From Streptomyces violaceoruber (GTDB lineage Bacteria; Actinomycetota; Actinomycetes; Streptomycetales; Streptomycetaceae), in the NCBI RefSeq assembly GCF_033406955.1, contig NZ_CP137734.1, forward strand, positions 992,001 through 1,056,000: 64,000 bases of DNA. Direction: 5' to 3'. Below the pieces are notes generated by a model. That model searched no databases and was not told the origin of the DNA. It saw only the letters and a list, made by a program, of their open reading frames with translations. A program made the position numbers and the translations under genes. Of this stretch, positions 37,978 through 46,816 are shown piece by piece. Numbering within the stretch: position 1 is the first letter of the stretch; each line of letters begins with the position of its first letter.

Positions 37978-38754
37978 GTGCCCAGCAAGAAGGCCCTCGT
38001 CCGCCGCCCCAGCCCCAGGCTCGCCGAAGGACTGGTGACACACGTCGAGCGGGAGAAGGTCGATCACGGCCTGGCCCTCGAACAGTGGGACGCCTACGTC
38101 GAGGCCCTCGGAGCACACGGCTGGGAGACGCTGGAGGTGGACCCGGCCGACGACTGTCCGGACTCGGTCTTCGTCGAGGACGCCGTCGTCGTGTTCCGCA
38201 ACGTCGCGCTGATCACGCGGCCCGGCGCCGAGTCGCGGCGCGCGGAGACGGCCGGCGTCGAGGAGGCCGTGGCCCGGCTCGGCTGCTCGGTGAACTGGGT
38301 GTGGGAGCCGGGCACCCTGGACGGCGGCGACGTCCTGAAGATCGGCGACACGATCTACGTGGGACGCGGCGGCCGGACCAACGCGGCCGGTGTCCAGCAG
38401 CTGCGGGCGGCGTTCGAGCCGCTGGGCGCCCGGGTCGTCGCCGTGCCCGTGAGCAAGGTGCTGCATCTGAAGTCGGCGGTCACCGCGCTGCCGGACGGGA
38501 CGGTGATCGGGCACATCCCGCTGACGGACGTGCCCTCGCTGTTCCCCCGTTTCCTGCCGGTGCCGGAGGAGTCGGGGGCGCACGTGGTGCTGCTCGGCGG
38601 GAGCAGGCTGCTGATGGCGGCGAGCGCGCCCAAGACGGCGGAGCTGCTCGCCGATCTCGGTCACGAGCCGGTGCTCGTCGACATCGGGGAGTTCGAGAAG
38701 CTGGAGGGCTGTGTGACGTGCCTCTCGGTCAGGCTGCGCGAGCTGTACGACTGA
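37978..38754 (+). CDS. ddaH: Dimethylarginine dimethylaminohydrolase
   Basis: 258 residues, amidinotransferase fold. It hydrolyses N-omega-methylated arginine to citrulline and methylamine. The substrate-binding DCPDSVFVEDAVVV motif, TLDGGDVLKIGDTIYVG, histidine in VLHLKSAVT and the C-terminal nucleophile region EGCVTCLSVRL are present. It matches bacterial DDAH length. The GTG at 37978 starts it. It is monocistronic, 116 bp from the UvrA-like gene, and probably not in that operon. Confidence 0.93.
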   Translation: MPSKKALVRRPSPRLAEGLVTHVEREKVDHGLALEQWDAYVEALGAHGWETLEVDPADDCPDSVFVEDAVVVFRNVALITRPGAESRRAETAGVEEAVARLGCSVNWVWEPGTLDGGDVLKIGDTIYVGRGGRTNAAGVQQLRAAFEPLGARVVAVPVSKVLHLKSAVTALPDGTVIGHIPLTDVPSLFPRFLPVPEESGAHVVLLGGSRLLMAASAPKTAELLADLGHEPVLVDIGEFEKLEGCVTCLSVRLRELYD

Positions 38755-38856
38755 GCACGGTGCGCAGGGCGTGCGCCCGGCCCCGGACCTGCGGGTCTCG
38801 GGGCCCGTGTCGGGTACCGCCGGACGGTGGCTGATCAGCGACCTTTACAGTGCGTT

Positions 38857-38907
38857 TAACCTACGGTCTCGTAACCTACGGTTTCGTAGCCTACGATCCC
38901 GTAGGTT
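38857..38907. promoter_or_regulatory. Three tandem 15-bp repeats forming overlapping palindromes, probable repressor array
   Basis: TAACCTACGGTCTCG (38857-38871), TAACCTACGGTTTCG (38872-38886) and TAGCCTACGATCCCG (38887-38901) are followed by TAGGTT. Each unit starts with a TACG-4nt-CGTA palindrome shared with its neighbour, the last extending to CCTACG-ATCC-CGTAGG. TetR-type regulators of acyl-lipid desaturases bind palindromes of this kind. The array is 56 bp before the desaturase GTG. Confidence 0.6.
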
Positions 38908-38962
38908 CCCGGCACCGCTCGCCGGTCGCACCGCACTGTCGTACGTCCCCATGGAGTTATTC

Positions 38963-39937
38963 GTGACGATCGTCTCCCCGCACCTCGGCACTTCCGCAGA
39001 ATGGACCGACGCCCGGCTGCTGTACGCGCTGGAGGAAGTGGTCGAGCAGGAACTCAACCGGCATCTGAAGGTCGCCAAGGACTGGATGCCGCACGAGTAC
39101 GTGCCGTGGACCGAGGCGCGGAACTTCCCGGGGATCTTCGAGGACGGCGAGGCCTGGGGGAAGGAGCAGTCCAAGGTCACCGAGATCGGCCGGATCGCCC
39201 TGGTGGTGAACCTGCTGACGGAGGACAACCTCCCCAGCTACCACCACGAGATCGCCAGCCTCTTCGGCCGCGACGGCGCCTGGGGCACCTGGGTGCACCG
39301 CTGGACCGCCGAGGAGGGCCGCCACGGCATCGTGATGCGGGACTACCTCCTCGCCTCGCGCGCGGTCGACCCGGACAAGCTGGAGCAGTTCCGCATGGCC
39401 CACATGAGTGAGGGCTTCGAGTCGGACAACCGGCACTCGATGCTGCACTCGGTGGCGTACGTGGCCTTCCAGGAGCTGGCCACCCGCATCTCGCACCGCA
39501 ACACGGGCCACCAGTCCGGCGACCCGGTCTGCGACCGCATGCTGGCCCGCATCGCGACCGACGAGAACCTGCACATGGTCTTCTACCGGAACCTGCTCAA
39601 GGCGGCCTTCGAACTGGCACCCGACCTGACGATGCAGGCGGTCCGGGACGTGGTCGTCGACTTCCGGATGCCCGGTCACGGCATGCCCGGCTTCGAGCGG
39701 GCCGCCGCGCAGATGGCGATCGGCGAGGTCTACAACCTGCGCATCCACCACGACGACGTGATCCAGCCCGTGCTGCGCTTCCTGAAGGTCATGGAGATCG
39801 ACGGCCTCGGTCCCGAGGGGCAGGCGGCCCAGGAGGAACTGGGGCTGTACATGGGCGGCCTGGACGCCGAGGCCGCCAAGTTCGACGAGAAGCTGGCGGC
39901 GCGCAAGGCCCGGATGGCGGCCCGCGCGGCGGGCTGA
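38963..39937 (+). CDS. Acyl-ACP desaturase, DesA-type
   Basis: 324 residues, di-iron soluble desaturase. The two ExxH motifs are seen in WTAEEGRHG and ATDENLHMVF, and the first glutamates in ALEEVVEQEL and the LLTEDNLPSY helix. It introduces a double bond into acyl-ACP or acyl-CoA using ferredoxin and O2 in the cytoplasm. GTG 38963 is chosen because GGAG is about 6 nt upstream; an upstream ATG at 38951 is in frame but lacks a ribosome site and would bring in a TTA codon. Tandem 15-bp repeats control it (see separate entry). Confidence 0.93.
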   Translation: MTIVSPHLGTSAEWTDARLLYALEEVVEQELNRHLKVAKDWMPHEYVPWTEARNFPGIFEDGEAWGKEQSKVTEIGRIALVVNLLTEDNLPSYHHEIASLFGRDGAWGTWVHRWTAEEGRHGIVMRDYLLASRAVDPDKLEQFRMAHMSEGFESDNRHSMLHSVAYVAFQELATRISHRNTGHQSGDPVCDRMLARIATDENLHMVFYRNLLKAAFELAPDLTMQAVRDVVVDFRMPGHGMPGFERAAAQMAIGEVYNLRIHHDDVIQPVLRFLKVMEIDGLGPEGQAAQEELGLYMGGLDAEAAKFDEKLAARKARMAARAAG

Positions 39938-39981
39938 CCGCCCCCGGGCCCAGCCTCCCCGGCCCCGCGCCCCGGCCGGCG

Positions 39982-40470
39982 TCACTCGTGGGCCGTAATC
40001 TCCCCCGGTGCCGCGCCGCGCACGCCGGGGACCGGGTGGCGGCGCGGGGCGCGCGGCAGCTCCCGCCACGGCGCGGGCCAGTCCTCGCACTCGCCGAGCG
40101 CTGCGGTGACGGCCAGAGGCTCGGCGGGCGCCTCGGTGAGCAGCGCGGCCGCGACGCCGCCCGCAGCGCGGCACACCGCGCCGCACCGGGTCCTGCTCGT
40201 CGCGCAGCCGTGCCATGTCCGCCAGTACGGCGGTGACGGCGGCCGGGTCGCCCGAGCGGGCGGCGTTGCGGACCAGCAGCGGCCCGGCCCGGGCGCGGCC
40301 GTCGGCGTCCGGGCACAGGGTGGCGGCCGGCAGCCGGTCGCAGGGCGTGGCCGCGCACGTACGGGTCGGGATCAGCGATCCGGCCCGCGATCCACTCGGT
40401 GGCGCGGGCGGCGGACGGGAGCGGATCGAGGGCGTGCGGCAGGCTCTCGGTCCGGTGCTGTGCGGCGGCT
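39982..40470 (-). pseudogene. Frame-disrupted HEAT-like repeat gene
   Basis: The minus strand contains pieces of one apparent protein in different frames. One piece reads AARATEWIAGRIADPDPYVR, then after a shift comes RLPAATLCPDADGRARAGPL and AARSGDPAAVTAVLADMARL, then after another shift VCRAAGGVAAALLTEAPAEP followed by a stop at 39982. DPDPYVR and AVLADM segments look like HEAT or similar alpha repeats. At least two frameshifts separate the parts, so it is probably a decayed gene. It fills most of the 595-bp gap between the desaturase and the WhiB-like gene. No other gene is visible there. Confidence 0.45.
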
Positions 40471-40532
40471 GAAGACCTGCCGGGGTTCTGCCCGGCGCGA
40501 CGGGTGCGGCACAGCGCGTTACCGGGCCGCGC

Positions 40533-40778
40533 TCAGGGGATGGTGCGCCGCAGCGCCAGCCGTTCCTTCTCCGACAGGCCGCCCCAGACGCCGAAGCGCT
40601 CGTCGTTGCTCAGCGCGAACTCCAGGCAGGTCGAGCGGATCGGGCACAGGGCGCAGATGCGCTTCGCGTCCCGTACGGAGCTGCCGGGCTCGGGGAAGAA
40701 GAAGTCGCCCCCGGTCTGCGCGCACAACGCCTCCTCCTGCCAGCTGAGGTCGGGCGCCGCTGTCGTCTCGGTGTGCAT
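40533..40778 (-). CDS. WhiB-like iron-sulfur transcription factor
   Basis: 81 residues. Four conserved cysteines, one in ALCAQTGG and three in RICALCPIRSTC, bind a [4Fe-4S] cluster, and ERFGVWGGLSEKER is the G[VI]WGG turn that precedes the basic C-terminus. Wbl proteins bind sigma factor or DNA and respond to redox signals. In S. coelicolor the Wbl gene at this place is, as I recall, wblJ, but I do not insist on the name. The ATG at 40778 is chosen over an upstream extension. Confidence 0.93.
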   Translation of the reverse strand: MHTETTAAPDLSWQEEALCAQTGGDFFFPEPGSSVRDAKRICALCPIRSTCLEFALSNDERFGVWGGLSEKERLALRRTIP

Positions 40779-40797
40779 GCGCAGCAGCCTGCCGGGA

Positions 40798-40835
40798 AGC
40801 GAAAAACGTTCGCTCAACGCGGCATCAACGCCGCG
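40798..40835. promoter_or_regulatory. Two inverted repeats upstream of the WhiB-like gene
   Basis: AGCGAA-AAACG-TTCGCT lies at 40798-40814 and CGCGGC-ATCAAC-GCCGCG at 40818-40835. The first begins 20 bp upstream of the ATG, on the leader side. They are likely operators or mRNA structures of the regulator. The remaining gap to the VOC gene has nothing else visible. Confidence 0.35.
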
Positions 40836-40961
40836 CGTCCGGGCACCCCCAGCAGATCAGATGGTCCTCCGCCGCGCACGGCGGCGCGCGGAAGCGGTGA
40901 GCGGGGGTCGGTGGAAGACTCGTCAGTGCAGGCAACGGGACCCTTGCGAGGAGGGCGAACC

Positions 40962-41753
40962 ATGCTCACGACCCGTTTCGTCACCGGCGCTCCGAACTGG
41001 CTCGACGTCGGCACGTCCGATCTCGACGGCGCCACCTCCTTCTACGGCGGCCTCTTCGGCTGGCGGTTCCGGTCGGCCGGGCCGGAGGCCGGCGGCTACG
41101 GCTTCTTCGAGCTGGACGGCCGGATCGTGGCCGACGGCATGGGCACGACCGAGGAGCAGGGCCCGCCGTCCTGGACCGTGTACTTCCAGGCGCCGGACGC
41201 CCGGGCCGCCGCCCAGGCCTCCGGGGAGGCGCACGGCGGTGTCCTCGTGCAGCCGATGGACGTCATGGACCAGGGCACCATGACGATCCTCGCCGACCGG
41301 GCCGGGCTGCCGTTCGGCATCTGGCAGCCGGGGCAGCGCGCCGGCCTGGACGTGACCGGCGAGAGCGGCGCGCTGTGCTGGGTCGAGCTGCACACCGCGG
41401 ACATCGCGGCAGCCGCCGCCTACTACCGTGCGGTGCTGGGCCTGGAAACCTCCGGCGTCTCCTTCCCCGGCGGCTCCTACACCTGCGTCAACCCGGCCGG
41501 GGAGGGCGAGGACGCCATGTTCGGCGGTCTCGTCCCGCTCGCCGAGGATCCGGCGGACACGGACGCCGACGCCGGATGGCTGCCGTACTTCGCGGTGGAC
41601 GACGCGGACACCGCGGTCGCCCGGACCACGGAGCTGGGCGGCACGGTGCGGATGCCCGCGACGGACATCGAGGGCGTCGGCCGCGTAGCCCGCCTGGCCG
41701 ACCCGTACGGCGCCCGGTTCGCGGTACTCAGGCCGGCGCCCCGCCAGGGGTAG
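40962..41753 (+). CDS. VOC family (glyoxalase/bleomycin-resistance fold) protein
   Basis: 263 residues, two tandem VOC modules. Module 1 begins NWLDVGTSDLDGATSFYGGL and module 2 begins CWVELHTADIAAAAAYYRAV. The usual metal-binding histidine or glutamate residues are only partly present, so a specific enzyme cannot be named. Related Streptomyces proteins are called hydroxylases or extradiol-dioxygenase-like. GAGGAGGG lies before the ATG with suitable spacing. It is convergent with the LacI regulator. Confidence 0.88.
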   Translation: MLTTRFVTGAPNWLDVGTSDLDGATSFYGGLFGWRFRSAGPEAGGYGFFELDGRIVADGMGTTEEQGPPSWTVYFQAPDARAAAQASGEAHGGVLVQPMDVMDQGTMTILADRAGLPFGIWQPGQRAGLDVTGESGALCWVELHTADIAAAAAYYRAVLGLETSGVSFPGGSYTCVNPAGEGEDAMFGGLVPLAEDPADTDADAGWLPYFAVDDADTAVARTTELGGTVRMPATDIEGVGRVARLADPYGARFAVLRPAPRQG

Positions 41754-41858
41754 GCACGGGGCGCGTCCGGCCGCTCGCAGTCACCTCGGGCCCGTCACCC
41801 GGGCGCACTCGAGTCCGGGGCGAGACCGGTGTCCGGCCTCAGGGGGTGTGGGACCGGC

Positions 41859-42920
41859 TCACGCCGTGGACCGGTGGACCAGGGTCGTCGGCAGGACCAC
41901 GCCGGGCGGGGCGGCGGTCGGTGTCCGCGCGGCGTCGAAGTCGGTGGCGTCGGCGGCGGCTCCGCGGTCCAGGCCGCGCAGCAGCAGGCGGGCCATCAGC
42001 CGGCCCATGCCCTCGATGTCCTGGCGGACGGTGGTCAGCGGCGGGTCGGTCTGTTCGGCGACGGGCAGCATGTCGTCGAAGCCCACCACGGCCACGTCGT
42101 CCGGCACCCGCCGCCCGCGTTCGCGCAGCACCCGCAGGGCGCCCGCCGCGGTGAGGTCGTTGGCCGCGAACACGGCGTCCAGGCCGGGGCACCGGTCGAG
42201 CAGTACCCGCATCGCCCGCTCCCCGCCGCCCGAGGTGAAGTCCCCCCGCGCGACCAGCCCCGGGCCGGCACCGGGGCGGACGTCACGGAAGCCCGCGAGC
42301 CGGTCGGCGGCCGAGGTCTGGTCGAGCGGGCCGGTGATGTGCGCAATGCGGGTGCGGCCGAGCCCGGCCAGGTGGTGGACGGCCGAGCGCGCGCCGCCGC
42401 GGTTGTCGCTGTCCACGTAGACCACGTCGTCCCGCCCGTCGTCCCAGTCGGGGCGCCCGCCGAAGACGGTCGGCACCCCGGCGCTGCGGACCAGGCCGGG
42501 CAGCGGGTCGTGCAGGTGCAGGGAGAAGACGAGGGCACCGTCGACGTGCCCGCCGGCCAGGTAGCGCCCGACACGGGCGTGGTCCTCGCGGCCCTCGGTG
42601 AGCAGCAGCACGAGCTGGTTGTCGTGGGCCGTCAGTTCCTTGCTGATGCCGCGCAGTTGCTGGGCGAAGTAGGGGTCGGCGAAGACCCGTGTCTCCGGTT
42701 CCGCGGCGACGACGGCGACGGCCTGGTGCCGTCTGGTCACCAGTGAGCGGGCGGCGTGGTTGGGCACGTATCCGAGTTCCTCCACCGCGCGCCGCACCCG
42801 CTCGGCCAGCGCGTCCCGCACCCCGTGGGCACCGTTGACCACACGGGACACGGTGGCCCGCGAGACCCCGGCGCGCTCGGCCACGGCCTCGAGCGTGGGG
42901 CGCGGCCCGGTCTCGGTCAC
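41859..42920 (-). CDS. LacI family transcriptional regulator
   Basis: 353 residues. The N-terminal HTH reads TLEAVAERAGVSRATVSRVV and is followed by the hinge ELGYVPNHAARSL and a periplasmic-binding-protein-like sensor domain (AVVAAEPET, HVDGALVFSL, GFDDMLPVAE). The ligand is probably a sugar. It is on the same strand as the laccase gene, 186 bp downstream of it, and an AAAACGTT operator lies about 75 bp upstream of its start, so autoregulation is likely. It may also control the neighbouring secreted oxidation genes. Confidence 0.93.
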   Translation of the reverse strand: MTETGPRPTLEAVAERAGVSRATVSRVVNGAHGVRDALAERVRRAVEELGYVPNHAARSLVTRRHQAVAVVAAEPETRVFADPYFAQQLRGISKELTAHDNQLVLLLTEGREDHARVGRYLAGGHVDGALVFSLHLHDPLPGLVRSAGVPTVFGGRPDWDDGRDDVVYVDSDNRGGARSAVHHLAGLGRTRIAHITGPLDQTSAADRLAGFRDVRPGAGPGLVARGDFTSGGGERAMRVLLDRCPGLDAVFAANDLTAAGALRVLRERGRRVPDDVAVVGFDDMLPVAEQTDPPLTTVRQDIEGMGRLMARLLLRGLDRGAAADATDFDAARTPTAAPPGVVLPTTLVHRSTA

Positions 42921-42994
42921 GTGCGGCTCCTCCTCGGCGACTGCGGCTCAGGATAGCGGCAGGCCGCGGCGCGGGAGGGGGCGCTCCGGGGACC

Positions 42995-43006
42995 GAAAAC
43001 GTTCTT
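42995..43006. promoter_or_regulatory. LacI-type operator half-palindrome
   Basis: GAAAACGTTCTT contains the central AACGTT typical of LacI/GalR operators. It lies 75 bp before the LacI gene start, between it and the laccase gene, and is probably bound by this regulator. Confidence 0.5.
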
Positions 43007-43074
43007 GTGCGCGGGCGGGTGCGGTCGTCAGCATGGGCGTATGTACAGAAGAACGGTCCACGACAGCTGACCGG

Positions 43075-43094
43075 CGGCGCCGGTGGCGGCGCCG
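43075..43094 (-). terminator. GC-rich hairpin after the laccase gene
   Basis: CGGCGCC (43075-43081) and GGCGCCG (43088-43094) form a 7-bp stem with a GGTGGC loop, 13 bp after the laccase stop codon, where a transcription terminator is expected. Confidence 0.5.
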
Positions 43095-43106
43095 GCCGGC
43101 CCCGGC

Positions 43107-44240
<1,134 letters not shown>

Positions 44241-44338
44241 TCAGGACAAAGTTCGTTCGATTGCGGTCATACCTATTGGCGTACCGCGCAAAGAGGTCTA
44301 GCTTCCTTGGCGCTGCTGCCGTGACCGAGGAGGTGCCC

Positions 44339-46816
44339 ATGCCCTTAAGAGGGTTGAGCGCGAGAAGAAAAGGGTGGGCGGCGTGCGCCACCGCCGCTTT
44401 CGTCGCCGCGGGACTGCTGGCCGGCCCTGCCGCCAGTGCCCGTCCGGCGCCGGACCCATCCCTGACAACGATGTCGATCAAGTCGCCGCCCGGCGGCGCC
44501 AATGTACGGGTGCTGATCTTCTACGGTTCCGCCGCGGCCGGGGACGAGTCACCGGTCGTGAACGCCGGCATCTCGGCCATCGAGCGGATCGGTCTCTCCG
44601 GGCCTGCCAAGGAGCAGTTCAAGGTCGAGGCCACGGACAACGCCAACGTCTTCACCAACGACAAGAAGCTCGGCCGCTTCAACGCGGTCGTGTTCCTGAC
44701 CGGCGGCGGCGACGTCCTGACTCCTGCTCAGGAGGCGGGTCTGGAAGCGTACATGGAGGCCGGCGGCGGGTTCGTCGGCGTCCACGACGCGGCCCGCGCG
44801 GAGCCGTACTCGGACTGGTTCACCGGTCTGGTCGGCGCCCGTCCGGCCGCTGGCAGTCCGGCCAAGGTCCAGCGGGCCACCGTCGAGGTCGGTGACCGGC
44901 GGCATCCGGCCACCAAGGACCTGCCGTTGGAGTGGAAGCGCCCCGACGAGTGGCTGAACTGGCAGAAGAACCCGTCGGGTGAGGTCCACACCGTGGCCCG
45001 GGTGCGCGAGTCGACGTACGCGCCCGGGACGAGTGCCAACGGGGCCGACCACCCGGTCAGCTGGTGCCGGGACTACGACGGCGGCCGGTCGTTCTACACC
45101 GGCATGGGCGGCACGGTGTCGTCGTACGACGAGACCGACTTCCGTACCCATCTGCGCGGCGCCCTGATGTGGACGACCCGGCTGTCGCAGGCCGACTGCA
45201 AGGCGACCATCAACGCCAACTACAAGGCCGAGCGGCTCACCGACCCCAACCAGCCCGGCCAGAACGACCAGATCGGCGAACCGCACGGCCTGGTCACCGC
45301 CCCCGACGGCCGCGTCTTCTACATCGGCCGCGGTGGCACGGACTCCTCCCACCCCGTCGTGACCGACTGGAACGACCCGAACGTCGGCAAGGGCACGGGT
45401 GAGATCCACGTCTGGGACCCGAAGACCGACAAGGTCACCCTCGCCGGTGCGCTGACCGTCTTCGGCAACAAGGGCGGCGGCGACGAGCTGACCAAGGTCG
45501 AGGAGGGCCTGCTCGGCATCGAACTGGACCCTCGGTTCGAGGAGAACGGGTGGGTGTACCTGCACTACACCCCGCACTCCCAGATCAACCGGGACACCCA
45601 CATGGCCGAGCGGCGGGTCTCCCGCTTCACCCTCGACCGGGCGACCAACAAGCTGGACCTGGGCAGCGAGAAGGTGCTGCTGAAGTGGCCGGTGCAGATC
45701 CACAGCTGCTGCCACGCGGGCGGCGGGATGGCCTGGGACTCCAAGGGGAACCTGTACATCGCCACCGGTGACAACAACTCCAGTGGTTTCAGCGACGGTT
45801 ACTCCGGAAACAACCCGCAGCCCAACTTCAAGGGCGTGTCCTTCGCCGACGCGCGCCGCACGGCCGGCAACACCAACAACCTCAACGGCAAGATCCTGCG
45901 CATCCACCCGGAGCCGGACGGGACGTACACGCTCCCGGAGGGCAACCTCTTCACCGGCAAGGAGACCGCCGAGGGCGGCGGCAAGACGCGGGGCGAGATC
46001 TACGTGATGGGCGTCCGCAACCCGGCGCGCATCTCCGTCGACAAGAAGACCGACACCCTGTACGCGGGATGGGTCGGCCCGGACGCCGGCGCCCCGTCGC
46101 CGACGTGGGGTCCGGCCAAGTACGACACGTTCGCCACCATCACCAAGGCGAGCAACCGCGGCTGGCCGTACTGCATGGGCAACAAGCAGCCGTACCGGGA
46201 CCGGAACCTGCCGGACCCCTCGAAGCCGCTGGGCTGGTACGACTGCGACCACCCGAAGAACGAGTCGCCGAACAACGACGGCCTGGTCAACCTGCCGCCG
46301 GTGACCGGCAACAACATCTGGTACTCGCCGCAGGGCGGCGGCCCCGACTACCCGCGCGACGAGAACGGCATCCCGTCGTACAAGCAGGACGAGGCCACCT
46401 ACCGGCTGCCCTGGCTCAAGGGCGGCGGCCAGGCCGCGATGAACGGCCCGCTGTACCGCTACGACGCCGACAGCACCAGTGACACCAAGTGGCCCGCGTA
46501 CTGGGACGGCAAGTGGTTCGTCGGTGACTTCTACGACGCCGACCAGCCGCGCAACGCGGTGCTGATGGACCCGAAGACGCAGGGCGACGGCGGTCTGCCG
46601 GTGCACTCGGAGTCCCTGAAGAAGATCGTGCCGGTCGGCAACGACGGCATCAAGAACCTGATGGGCTGGAAGTTCGGCCCGGACGGCGCGCTGTACGTCC
46701 TGGACTACGGCCGCGGCTTCTTCACCTCGGACTCCAAGTCGGCCCTGTGGCGGGTCACCTACGAGGGCGGCGGCCCGACGCCGGCCGCCAACCAGCTGGC
46801 GAGGGGGACCGAGTGA
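44339..46816 (+). CDS. Secreted ThuA plus glucose/sorbosone dehydrogenase-like protein
   Basis: 825 residues. A signal peptide is followed by a ThuA-like glutamine-amidotransferase-fold domain (about residues 55-285, with GRFNAVVFLTGGGDV and GGGFVGVHDAARAEPY) and a six-bladed glucose/sorbosone dehydrogenase-like propeller (about 330-815, with GEPHGLVTAPDGRVFYIGRG, GLLGIELDPRFEENGWVYL, GRILRIHP-like NGKILRIHPEPDG and GWKFGPDGALYVLDYG). The propeller type usually carries PQQ; ThuA-type proteins act with 3-keto sugars. The third codon is TTA, the rare leucine codon read by the bldA tRNA, and rare AGA codons follow. GAGGAGG lies 5 nt before the ATG. Confidence 0.9.
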   Translation: MPLRGLSARRKGWAACATAAFVAAGLLAGPAASARPAPDPSLTTMSIKSPPGGANVRVLIFYGSAAAGDESPVVNAGISAIERIGLSGPAKEQFKVEATDNANVFTNDKKLGRFNAVVFLTGGGDVLTPAQEAGLEAYMEAGGGFVGVHDAARAEPYSDWFTGLVGARPAAGSPAKVQRATVEVGDRRHPATKDLPLEWKRPDEWLNWQKNPSGEVHTVARVRESTYAPGTSANGADHPVSWCRDYDGGRSFYTGMGGTVSSYDETDFRTHLRGALMWTTRLSQADCKATINANYKAERLTDPNQPGQNDQIGEPHGLVTAPDGRVFYIGRGGTDSSHPVVTDWNDPNVGKGTGEIHVWDPKTDKVTLAGALTVFGNKGGGDELTKVEEGLLGIELDPRFEENGWVYLHYTPHSQINRDTHMAERRVSRFTLDRATNKLDLGSEKVLLKWPVQIHSCCHAGGGMAWDSKGNLYIATGDNNSSGFSDGYSGNNPQPNFKGVSFADARRTAGNTNNLNGKILRIHPEPDGTYTLPEGNLFTGKETAEGGGKTRGEIYVMGVRNPARISVDKKTDTLYAGWVGPDAGAPSPTWGPAKYDTFATITKASNRGWPYCMGNKQPYRDRNLPDPSKPLGWYDCDHPKNESPNNDGLVNLPPVTGNNIWYSPQGGGPDYPRDENGIPSYKQDEATYRLPWLKGGGQAAMNGPLYRYDADSTSDTKWPAYWDGKWFVGDFYDADQPRNAVLMDPKTQGDGGLPVHSESLKKIVPVGNDGIKNLMGWKFGPDGALYVLDYGRGFFTSDSKSALWRVTYEGGGPTPAANQLARGTE

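Noticed and set aside
38951..38962. ATG start of the desaturase that would include a TTA codon
   Set aside because: The GTG at 38963 has the proper ribosome site spacing; the ATG has none, so bldA control of this gene is not supported.
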